Source: Paenibacillus monticola (GTDB taxonomy: Bacteria; Bacillota; Bacilli; Paenibacillales; Paenibacillaceae). From it: a stretch of 64,000 nt of DNA. The position numbers and the translations under genes were made by a program. The DNA is taken from contig NZ_WJXB01000007.1 of the NCBI RefSeq assembly GCF_009664975.1, forward strand, positions 248,001-312,000, in the 5' to 3' direction. Below, in pieces: positions 58,716 through 64,000 of this stretch (positions within the stretch are counted from its first letter, which is position 1; the number at the start of each line of letters is the position of its first letter). The notes beneath the pieces are model-generated. The model did not search any database. It saw only the letters and a list, made by a program, of their open reading frames with translations, and was not told the DNA's origin.

Positions 58716-59627
58716 TTAGATTGAATTCCGGTTCATATTATATCGGTAAAGCTTGGATGGACGATGTCCTGCATCCTTAGTGTATTCATCCGTCTCTGTA
58801 ACCGCATCCGCTATCTTGCGGCGGAAAGCAGCTGCCAACAGGTCTTTGCCAAGAATAATCTCATAAACTCTTTGCAGCTCAGACAAGGTGAACGTCTCTG
58901 GCATCAGATTTATAATAATATCTGTGTACTCAACTTTGTTACGTAAGCGCTCAATCGCATACTGGACCATGGTGACGTGATCAAAGGCAATACCGCTGCT
59001 TTGGAGTATTTCACGTGTCAGCTTTCTAACATGACCCTGTACGGTCTCGACAATCCTGACTATACCGGACAACGTCTCATTCTTAATCTCATTGTGGAGG
59101 ATGATACTTATCAGTCTGCTAGCTTCGCAGCCCTGAGCACGTTCTTCACGATTCTCTTCTAGTACTTCATAAGTTAACTCAAACCAGGCCGCATCATCGG
59201 CGTCTTCACCAGCCTGAACATGGAGGTGAGTACGGTCAACTAAGGCCATATAAGAACAGCTAATGACACGCGTGCGCGGATCACGCCCCAAATCTCCCCA
59301 GGTATAGAGCTGCTCCATATAAATGTTGGCTATGTTTGTTTCACTAAACAGTTCTCTTCGGGCGGCATCTTCAATACTCTCATCTACAGATACGAAACCT
59401 CCTGGCAGTGCCCATTGCCCCAGATAGGGATGCTCCCCCCGCTTGATTAACAGCAATTGCAGAGATTTCTCCGGCAGTTTCCGATAATTGCCCTGCTCCC
59501 TATCCATGACGGTAAAGATAAGCATATCGACCGTAACCGATGGGTGCTCATACATGTTGGTATCGTAAGCTTCCAGAAATTGTTCTTCAGTCATGCCGTT
59601 GCGGTCAGTTATGGGTTGATTAGACAT
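58716..59627 (-). CDS. Nudix domain regulator, NrtR-like
   Basis: 303 residues. N-terminal Nudix fold (VTVDMLIFTVMD, LLLIKRGEHPYLGQWALPGG) with a degenerate Nudix box GGFVSVDESIEDAARREL followed by FSETNI: one of the two central Glu is Ser and the Gly is Asn. C-terminal winged helix as in NrtR: VQYAIERLRNKVEYTDIIIN, LMPETFTLSELQRVYEIILG, GHRPSKLYRYN. NrtR repressors sense ADP-ribose with a non-catalytic Nudix domain and control NAD metabolism genes. Start ATG 59627 lies near AAAGGAGC. Confidence 0.88.
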   Translation of the reverse strand: MSNQPITDRNGMTEEQFLEAYDTNMYEHPSVTVDMLIFTVMDREQGNYRKLPEKSLQLLLIKRGEHPYLGQWALPGGFVSVDESIEDAARRELFSETNIANIYMEQLYTWGDLGRDPRTRVISCSYMALVDRTHLHVQAGEDADDAAWFELTYEVLEENREERAQGCEASRLISIILHNEIKNETLSGIVRIVETVQGHVRKLTREILQSSGIAFDHVTMVQYAIERLRNKVEYTDIIINLMPETFTLSELQRVYEIILGKDLLAAAFRRKIADAVTETDEYTKDAGHRPSKLYRYNMNRNSI

Positions 59628-59644
59628 GTGAAAGCTCCTTTATA

Positions 59645-59656
59645 AACATTAATGTT
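59645..59656. promoter_or_regulatory. Palindrome before the NrtR-like gene
   Basis: AACATTAATGTT is fully self-complementary, 18 bases before the start of the NrtR-like gene in an AT-rich promoter region. It may be an autoregulatory site; NrtR sites differ between lineages, so sequence alone cannot confirm it. Confidence 0.35.
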
Positions 59657-59742
59657 CAATTAATATCAATGTGTTATTATCATATTGTTATTATATGCAT
59701 ACCTGACATCTAAAAGTCAACCTCAGACCTTCGCCCTATAAA

Positions 59743-59786
59743 TAAAACAGGACCCGTCAGAGCGATGGCTCTGCACGAATCCTGTT
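59743..59786 (-). terminator. Intrinsic terminator of the MFS gene
   Basis: AACAGGA with TCCTGTT outside and CAGAGC/GCTCTG with loop GATG inside. On the minus strand it is followed by TTATTTAT. It is 33 bases past the MFS stop. Confidence 0.8.
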
Positions 59787-59819
59787 AGATGACGGCTTTT
59801 AAACATTAAGCCTGATTAC

Positions 59820-61082
59820 TCAGGCTTTTGCTTCTATCACCCGGGCATGTTTCCCAGATTTCACAATTCTAATGGCCATTAGAGAAGCGAATAGGCAGAG
59901 AAATCCTGCTGTTACAAAAGGCACACTGTAGCTGCCCATCCACTCCCTCATAATTCCAGCGCCGTAAGCTGCCGTTGATGCGCCGATCTGGTGAGCGACC
60001 ATAATCCAGCCAAACACCATCCCCGCCTTTTCTTTGCCAAATACATCTGAGGTGATTTTGACGGTCGGAGGTACCGTAGCAATCCAGTCCAACCCATAGA
60101 ATACGGAGAATACGAGCAACAATGTATAACCACCATTTAAGGCATAAGGCAGGAATATAAGAGACAGACCCCGCAGACCATAATACCAGAATAGTAGCCA
60201 CCTGCTGTCAAAACGATCCGACAACCAGCCGGATAACGTGGTCCCCACCATATCGAACATCCCCATAAGCGCAAGCAAGCCTGCTGCCATTACCAGCGGT
60301 ATATTGAAATCGCCACAAGCTGGAATTAGATGTGTTCCAATCAAACCATTGGTAGAGAAGCCACAGAGGAAAAAGGTCGCTGCCAGCAGCCAAAAGGTAC
60401 TATTCTTAACCGCAGAACCTAACACAAGTAGCGGCATCAGAAACAGATTTCCAGTGAATGGCTGCGGTGGCACTACCTCTATTTCACCCAATGGGGCCAC
60501 CCCCTTATCATATGGGTGATTCCTCATCCAGATAGCCACTACAGGAATCAGGAGCAGCAGAACCACGATGGTTGTATAGATCGCGTACCGCCAGCCTAAG
60601 GTCACTGTGATACGTGCCAACAAGGGCAGAAAGAGTAATTGTCCGGTAGCAGCGCTAGCGGTAAGCAGTCCAACAACCAGTCCTTTATGCTTCACGAACC
60701 AACGGTTCGCTACCGTTACACCCAATACATTCGCCAACGCACCTGAGCCAAGACCCATAATCACACCCCACAGCACTACAAAATGCCAGAGTTGGGTCAT
60801 AAACGGGGTTAACACCAAACCAGTGATTAATAAGGCCATGGAGGATAACATCATTCGGCGAACACCGAAACGCGCCATGAGTGACGCGGAGAAAGGCCCC
60901 ATTAACCCGTACAGAAATATTCTCATCGACAATGCACCTGATACAGCTGCACGGCTCCAGCCGAATTCATCTTCGAATTGCAACATCAGAACACTGGGTA
61001 TCGAGCTGATCCCGGCAGCAACCAATAATACTAGGAACACTATGGAGACAACAACCCATCCGTAATATGGTTTTTTTACCAA
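59820..61082 (-). CDS. MFS transporter (OFA/monocarboxylate-like)
   Basis: 420 residues with about twelve helices. Blocks: KPYYGWVVVSIVFLVLLVAA at the start, FGWSRAAVSGALSMRIFLYG, ARFGVRRMMLSSMALLITGL, loop motifs WLSDRFDSRWLLFWYYGLRG and a long central cytoplasmic loop. This resembles oxalate/formate antiporter-type and related MFS carriers. Start is the TTG at 61082, which overlaps the stop of the 35-codon SDR remnant (TTGGTAA). There is no own ribosome binding site, so translation seems coupled to the remnant. Substrate unknown. Confidence 0.87.
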   Translation of the reverse strand: MVKKPYYGWVVVSIVFLVLLVAAGISSIPSVLMLQFEDEFGWSRAAVSGALSMRIFLYGLMGPFSASLMARFGVRRMMLSSMALLITGLVLTPFMTQLWHFVVLWGVIMGLGSGALANVLGVTVANRWFVKHKGLVVGLLTASAATGQLLFLPLLARITVTLGWRYAIYTTIVVLLLLIPVVAIWMRNHPYDKGVAPLGEIEVVPPQPFTGNLFLMPLLVLGSAVKNSTFWLLAATFFLCGFSTNGLIGTHLIPACGDFNIPLVMAAGLLALMGMFDMVGTTLSGWLSDRFDSRWLLFWYYGLRGLSLIFLPYALNGGYTLLLVFSVFYGLDWIATVPPTVKITSDVFGKEKAGMVFGWIMVAHQIGASTAAYGAGIMREWMGSYSVPFVTAGFLCLFASLMAIRIVKSGKHARVIEAKA

Positions 61083-61183
61083 GGCAATGCCTTATCCAGG
61101 TGAAAAAATCCACCATTAGGCCCATCATCGGGAATGGTTAAACCCCGGTTGGCACCTGTAACTAGCGCTATTTTCTTTGACAT
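61076..61183 (-). pseudogene. Short-chain dehydrogenase collapsed by internal deletion, now a 35-codon leader
   Basis: ATG 61183, preceded by GAGGAGG, begins MSKKIALVTGANRGL, the start of a classical SDR. It then jumps in frame to TIPDDGPNGGFFHLDKALPW, which is the usual SDR C-terminus, and stops at 61078. About 200 central residues, including the NAG motif and the Tyr-x3-Lys catalytic pair, are missing, so it cannot be an enzyme. Its stop codon overlaps the MFS TTG start, so it may still act as a translated leader. Confidence 0.85.
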
Positions 61184-61203
61184 TTGAATTTCCTCCTCAT
61201 TAA

Positions 61204-61225
61204 TTCAAGAATGAACATTCTTTAA
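61204..61225. promoter_or_regulatory. TetR operator upstream of the SDR remnant/MFS genes
   Basis: AAGAATG-AA-CATTCTT (61207-61222) is a perfect 7+7 inverted repeat, extended by TT and AA on the outside. It lies between the TetR gene stop (61240) and the remnant start (61183), so it would control the remnant/MFS transcript. Confidence 0.75.
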
Positions 61226-61239
61226 TTGAGCAAAAAAAA

Positions 61240-61824
61240 TCACATGAAGAATGACATAGCTATCTTATAAATGTCCTGCAATGTTGCACGGTCAGTCGCT
61301 GTCTTGGACATGACATGCATGCCCTGTTTGATCCCCATCAGAAATCTGGACAGCTCGCGCAAGTTATAGTTACTCTTCAGCTTTCCTTCTTGTTGTGCCC
61401 GCAGCAGAAAAGTATAAAACATATTCTCCATATCCAGTAAATTCGCTTCGACACGGCTGGCAACCTTGACGTCAAAAGCTGCTAAATCCATAGCGGTATT
61501 GGCAATAAAGCAACCTCTTCGTTGCTTCCCTGTATCCAGAGCACCGTCAATAATATTTTCAAAAAAAGTTATAAGTAGCTCCTTTGGGTCGCCTGGTTGC
61601 TCCAGTACGAGAAATAATCTTTCTTTGGAAAGGCGGCGATAACGGTCCAGACTAGCCAGAAACAGCTCATTCTTATCCCCGAATGTATCGTACATACTGC
61701 CTCTATGCACTCCTGTGTACTGGCACAGATCTTGAATCGAGGTTCGCTCGAATCCTTTAGTCCAGAATAGCTCCATCGCTTTATCCAATACTTCTTCTTC
61801 GTCGAATTCTCGCGGTCTGGCCAA
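61240..61824 (-). CDS. TetR-family transcriptional regulator
   Basis: 194 residues. MARPREFDEEEVLDKAMELF, TKGFERTSIQDLCQYTGVHR and GSMYDTFGDKNELFLASLDR form the typical TetR helix-turn-helix. The C-terminal effector region (AANTAMDLAAFDVKVASRVE-like; RRGCFIANTAMDLAAFD) resembles the AcrR-like TetR_C group that controls SDR and MFS genes under electrophile stress. Located upstream on the same strand, with its probable operator immediately downstream of it. The remaining 44 bases to the CDF gene hold its promoter. Confidence 0.88.
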   Translation of the reverse strand: MARPREFDEEEVLDKAMELFWTKGFERTSIQDLCQYTGVHRGSMYDTFGDKNELFLASLDRYRRLSKERLFLVLEQPGDPKELLITFFENIIDGALDTGKQRRGCFIANTAMDLAAFDVKVASRVEANLLDMENMFYTFLLRAQQEGKLKSNYNLRELSRFLMGIKQGMHVMSKTATDRATLQDIYKIAMSFFM

Positions 61825-61868
61825 GTTGCAGTTCTCCTTTCCTGATCTATAGTTTCTAATTCAATGTG

Positions 61869-62732
61869 CTAATTGGGTTCGATATGTACAAGAACATTGG
61901 AAACCTGATGCCGCTCTTTCAATTGCTCTTCAATTTCTTCTGTAATATCATGGCTCTGGACTACATTCAGTTGGGCATCTACCAGCACCGTAGTATCCAC
62001 AAGCACATTGTTCCCATGGATGCGGGCTTTAATATCTTTGATCGATTGCACACCCTTAATATCAGCCACGGTCACCTTCATCAGTTCAAGCTCTGCAGCG
62101 TCAAACCCGTCCGTTAAATCATGTGATGCTTTACGAAAAATATCCCAAGCAGTCTTACAGATCATAAGTCCAACTAGTGTAGCTGTTAGCGGATCTAGCC
62201 AAGGAATGCCAAACTGGGAGCCAATGATCCCGATTAAAGCCCCCACGCTTACCAGGGCATCGGAACGGTTATCCTGTGCAACTGCCCGCATAGCATTACT
62301 ATTAATGGCGCGGGCAAGTTTAATATTGTACCCATATACAGCCATCATAACCAGAGCACCACCTGCTGCGGTCCAAGCCGCGAGAAGATCCGGAGTTTCA
62401 TGTATAGGCTGAATAAATTTGTTCACGCCTTGAAATAGGACTTGGAGGCCTACAGCCATCATAATAAAAGATGCGATTAATGCCGCAACCGTTTCTGCTC
62501 GGAAATGTCCATAGCTATGATTGGAGTCAGGAGGTCTTCGGGAAATTTTGAGGCCGGTCAGTACAGCTATCGAAGCAATAATATCCGTGCTATTATTCAG
62601 TCCGTCTGCAAGCAGCGCCTGTGATCCTGAAATGGTTCCGATGAATAGTTTGAGAGCAGATAAGAGAATATAGGCTGCTATACTAAGCCATGCACCTTTT
62701 TCACCTTGCTTGATGTCATTGTAGTTTTCCAA
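61869..62732 (-). CDS. Cation diffusion facilitator, MneS-like manganese exporter
   Basis: 287 residues. Six membrane helices and a cytoplasmic C-terminal domain. Metal-site motifs: ALLADGLNNSTDIIASIAVL (D-G-x2-N-x3-D), HSYGHFRAETVAALIASFIM (Asp/His site at the second helix), and AQDNRSDALVSVGALIGIIG near residue 150. The composition of the DGxxN and DNRSD sites matches the manganese-exporting MneS/MneP group of Bacilli rather than the Zn/Cd exporter CzcD (His-x3-Asp). Start is TTG 62732, with GGAGGG 9 bases upstream that pairs into a leader hairpin. Confidence 0.88.
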   Translation of the reverse strand: MENYNDIKQGEKGAWLSIAAYILLSALKLFIGTISGSQALLADGLNNSTDIIASIAVLTGLKISRRPPDSNHSYGHFRAETVAALIASFIMMAVGLQVLFQGVNKFIQPIHETPDLLAAWTAAGGALVMMAVYGYNIKLARAINSNAMRAVAQDNRSDALVSVGALIGIIGSQFGIPWLDPLTATLVGLMICKTAWDIFRKASHDLTDGFDAAELELMKVTVADIKGVQSIKDIKARIHGNNVLVDTTVLVDAQLNVVQSHDITEEIEEQLKERHQVSNVLVHIEPN

Positions 62733-62738
62733 CAGAAA

Positions 62739-62794
62739 AGACCCTCCAGAGAATAGTATTGTTCCATACTACACGTAGTATGGCGGGTGGGTCT
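62739..62794 (-). promoter_or_regulatory. Leader hairpin of the CDF exporter, overlapping the ribosome binding site
   Basis: On the minus strand AGACCC (62794-62789) can pair with GGGTCT (62744-62739), which contains part of the GGAGGG ribosome binding site. Inside lies a perfect stem CCATACTAC-GT-GTAGTATGG (62783-62764). The structure could hide the ribosome binding site of the TTG start. It does not match the known manganese (yybP-ykoY) or NiCo riboswitch consensus. Confidence 0.5.
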
Positions 62795-62867
62795 AGAGAA
62801 ACAGTGTTGCTGTGCGGCGTAATAGTTCCCCTTGCCAAATAGAGTTGCAAGACGGTAATTGTGTTGT

Positions 62868-62882
62868 ACTATGTAACATAGT
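62868..62882. promoter_or_regulatory. Inverted repeat in the CDF promoter region
   Basis: ACTATGT-A-ACATAGT is a perfect 7+7 dyad with one central base, about 136 bases before the CDF start. It lies where a metal-dependent repressor or activator would bind; the family is unknown. Confidence 0.5.
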
Positions 62883-62950
62883 TTGCCCATGACCAACTCT
62901 ACGTTCCGTTCGCAGAGCGTCTCTCCGGACACCGACTTATGATTTGCTCA

Positions 62951-63001
62951 AAAAAACGGGGGTATCCCAGCAGCCATTTGCATGGCTGCTGGGATACCCC
63001 C
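62951..63001 (-). terminator. Strong terminator of the ferritin gene
   Basis: A perfect 20-bp stem (62958-62977 with 62982-63001; ends GGGGGTATCCC, loop TTGC) followed on the minus strand by GTTTTTTTG. It also separates ferritin from the CDF promoter. Confidence 0.95.
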
Positions 63002-63033
63002 TGTTTGATCGATCTTTTTTTCAAACCGCAATT

Positions 63034-63537
63034 TTATTCCGCTGGCGGTGTAAATGAACGCGCTGCGAACTCGGCATCCAGCATGTAGAATGCATTGCTA
63101 TCTTTTTCAATACGTTTAAGCTTATGAATGATGTTGCTGAAGAGAGCTTCTTCTTCTACTTGTTCATCAATGAACCATTTCAGGAAGTAGATGGTCGCAT
63201 GCTCACGTGCATCAAGCGCCAAATCTGCCAAGTGATAGAATTTCCCCGTATTTTGCTGTTCATGGGCAAAGGCAGTTTCAAAAGCATCCAGCATAGAAGA
63301 ATACTCGTTCTTCGGCTCCGGCAATGCCGCGAGCGTAGCACGATTATCGCGGTCATTGAGGAATTTGAATATTTTCATGGCATGAAACCGTTCCTCTTCT
63401 GCCTGCACCAGAAAGAAATTCGCGAACCCATCCAAACTTTCACCTGAACAGTACGCAGCCATCGCCAGGTAAACATGAGCGGAATAGAACTCAAAGTTCA
63501 TCTGATCATTAAGTGTTTTCACCAATTCATCCTTCAT
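63034..63537 (-). CDS. ftnA: Ferritin (FtnA-type)
   Basis: 167 residues. Ferroxidase ligands are present: Glu in MNFEFYSAHVYLAMAAY near residue 15, EEERFHAMKIF near residue 48 with Glu and His, AFAHEQQN near residue 92, and FIDEQVEEEALFSNII with Gln and Glu near residue 125. 24-mers store iron in the cytoplasm by oxidising Fe(II). This is bacterial non-heme ferritin (no heme-binding Met as in bacterioferritin). GAGGTG is 8 bases before the ATG. The C-terminus SFTPPAE is short and unstructured. Confidence 0.95.
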   Translation of the reverse strand: MKDELVKTLNDQMNFEFYSAHVYLAMAAYCSGESLDGFANFFLVQAEEERFHAMKIFKFLNDRDNRATLAALPEPKNEYSSMLDAFETAFAHEQQNTGKFYHLADLALDAREHATIYFLKWFIDEQVEEEALFSNIIHKLKRIEKDSNAFYMLDAEFAARSFTPPAE

Positions 63538-63637
63538 TAGACCGTCACCTCATCCTTCAAATTTAGTATTATGTAGCTGTTCCGTTTCATCTTAACATCG
63601 TGACTGTTAGGCAGCAAGCCCCCTCTCTGATACAACA

Positions 63638-63668
63638 ACACCGCCGATTCAGCTCTCTTCGGCGGTGT
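63638..63668 (-). terminator. Terminator-like hairpin at the end of a small minus-strand frame
   Basis: ACACCGCCGA with TCGGCGGTGT (10 bp) around an 11-base loop that contains the stop codon of the 55-residue frame. The following bases (TGTTGT) are only weakly U-rich. Confidence 0.5.
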
Positions 63669-63816
63669 GTGCTTGTATGCTGATAGAATCCCAACTGGCC
63701 TGAATCACTCTCTCAATAACCTCTTCTGTAAGCTCAACATTGCTCTGGAGATGTCCCTGTACCAAATAAACGATGGAGTATTGCTCGATAAACTGAAAAC
63801 CTTGCGGAAATTCCAT
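63649..63816 (-). CDS. Possible 55-residue small protein, unknown
   Basis: Frame from ATG 63816 reads MEFPQGFQFIEQYSIVYLVQ, GHLQSNVELTEEVIERVIQA, SWDSISIQAHTAEES. The hydrophobic/charged alternation looks like a folded alpha-beta domain. GAAGGA lies 18 bases from the ATG, too far for a normal ribosome binding site, and the start may be upstream in another frame, so this could be a truncated gene. A hairpin ends at its stop. I do not recognise the family. Confidence 0.4.
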   Translation of the reverse strand: MEFPQGFQFIEQYSIVYLVQGHLQSNVELTEEVIERVIQASWDSISIQAHTAEES

Positions 63817-63905
63817 ACAGAGCTGAAAGGTATTCCTTCAAGGTAGGCGGATTTGTTTAAATCATCCTAGAACGATCATTCTAATCTTGATTTGCAGTAT
63901 GCTGC

Positions 63906-63933
63906 TTGTCAATCTGTCAGCAACAGGTATAGT
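63906..63933 (+). promoter_or_regulatory. Possible promoter near the right edge
   Basis: TTGTCA, 16 bases, TATAGT. It would read rightward out of the window; the gene it serves is not visible. The remaining sequence 63817-64000 holds nothing else I can name. Confidence 0.35.
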
Positions 63934-64000
63934 TGTATGGTAGACTTTACTGCTGGACAAGATATATTGATCTGTTCTCATAATCAGATTAGTAAGGATG

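Noticed and set aside
60607-61065. 152-residue + strand frame over the MFS gene
   Set aside because: Antisense of membrane-helix codons; no start signal and no homology by eye.
62739-62800. Manganese riboswitch before the CDF exporter
   Set aside because: The stem-loops do not contain the conserved yybP-ykoY internal loops; a simple hairpin over the ribosome binding site is all the sequence supports.
1-64000. CRISPR arrays, rRNA and tRNA genes
   Set aside because: No regularly spaced direct repeats, no tRNA-like cloverleaf with CCA-end or T-loop consensus, and no rRNA sequence were noticed on either strand by eye.

Overview
The window looks like chromosomal DNA of a Paenibacillus-type Firmicute. 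The evidence is mid-40s GC by eye, strong AGGAGG-type ribosome binding sites, frequent TTG and GTG starts, many 4-nt ATGA gene overlaps, and relatives of Bacillus genes (YxjG/YxjH, the YeeI-type YebC protein, UxuB/YjmF, MneS, HssRS/HrtAB). No rRNA, tRNA, CRISPR array, prophage or intact insertion sequence was found. The genus is inferred from gene content, not from a marker gene.

Layout. 1-13.7 kb: the 3' end of flavohemoglobin hmp, then mostly single housekeeping or stress genes: an HD hydrolase, a molbindin, an AlaX editing protein, YebC, a CGNR regulator, a VOC/PNPOx pair, a MetE-like protein with a LysR regulator, a phosphodiester glycosidase, a TPM-domain surface protein, a methyltransferase and an aldo-keto reductase. 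13.8-21.6 kb: a four-gene minus-strand operon that I read as a Wadjet anti-plasmid SMC system in the order jetD-jetA-jetB-jetC. An unusual dyad-rich intergenic region lies upstream of it. 22-30 kb: GNAT/HAD pair, a membrane protein, TetR with a medium-chain dehydrogenase, a two-component system with a CWB2 lipoprotein, and a frameshifted HhH-protein relic. 30-41 kb: msrA, a sugar-oxidoreductase cluster (three Gfo/Idh/MocA proteins and a TIM-barrel isomerase) divergent from an AraC regulator, a regulator/hydrolase pair with a perfect operator, and a hexuronate locus (uxaC, GntR regulator, UxuB-like reductase) around a large perfect palindrome. 41-52 kb: a zinc-ribbon protein with a deoxyribosyltransferase-like domain, YeiH/LysR, a probable heme-efflux ABC transporter (HrtAB) with its two-component system (HssRS), and between them a large CHASE3 hybrid kinase followed by CheR. 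52-64 kb: SDR/MerR, NmrA/MarR, a metallophosphoesterase, a secreted repeat protein, hemerythrin, an NrtR-like Nudix regulator with a NADAR protein, a TetR/MFS locus with a collapsed SDR gene, a CDF metal exporter and ferritin.

How the parts fit together. Several regulators sit beside inverted repeats that can be read directly: MarR (two matching sites), MerR (19-bp spacer promoter), GntR (18-bp arms), the 37.5-kb winged-helix regulator (24-bp palindrome), TetR (61.2 kb), and an HssR-like direct repeat before hrtB. Metal, heme and redox handling is a recurring theme: ferritin, a CDF exporter, HrtAB, hemerythrin, hmp, msrA, and quinone or aldehyde reductases. Three degraded genes (SDR at 6.4 kb, HhH protein at 29.5 kb, internally deleted SDR at 61.1 kb) show ongoing gene loss. 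The most notable system is the Wadjet operon, whose gene order and ATPase motifs differ from the best-known type I form.
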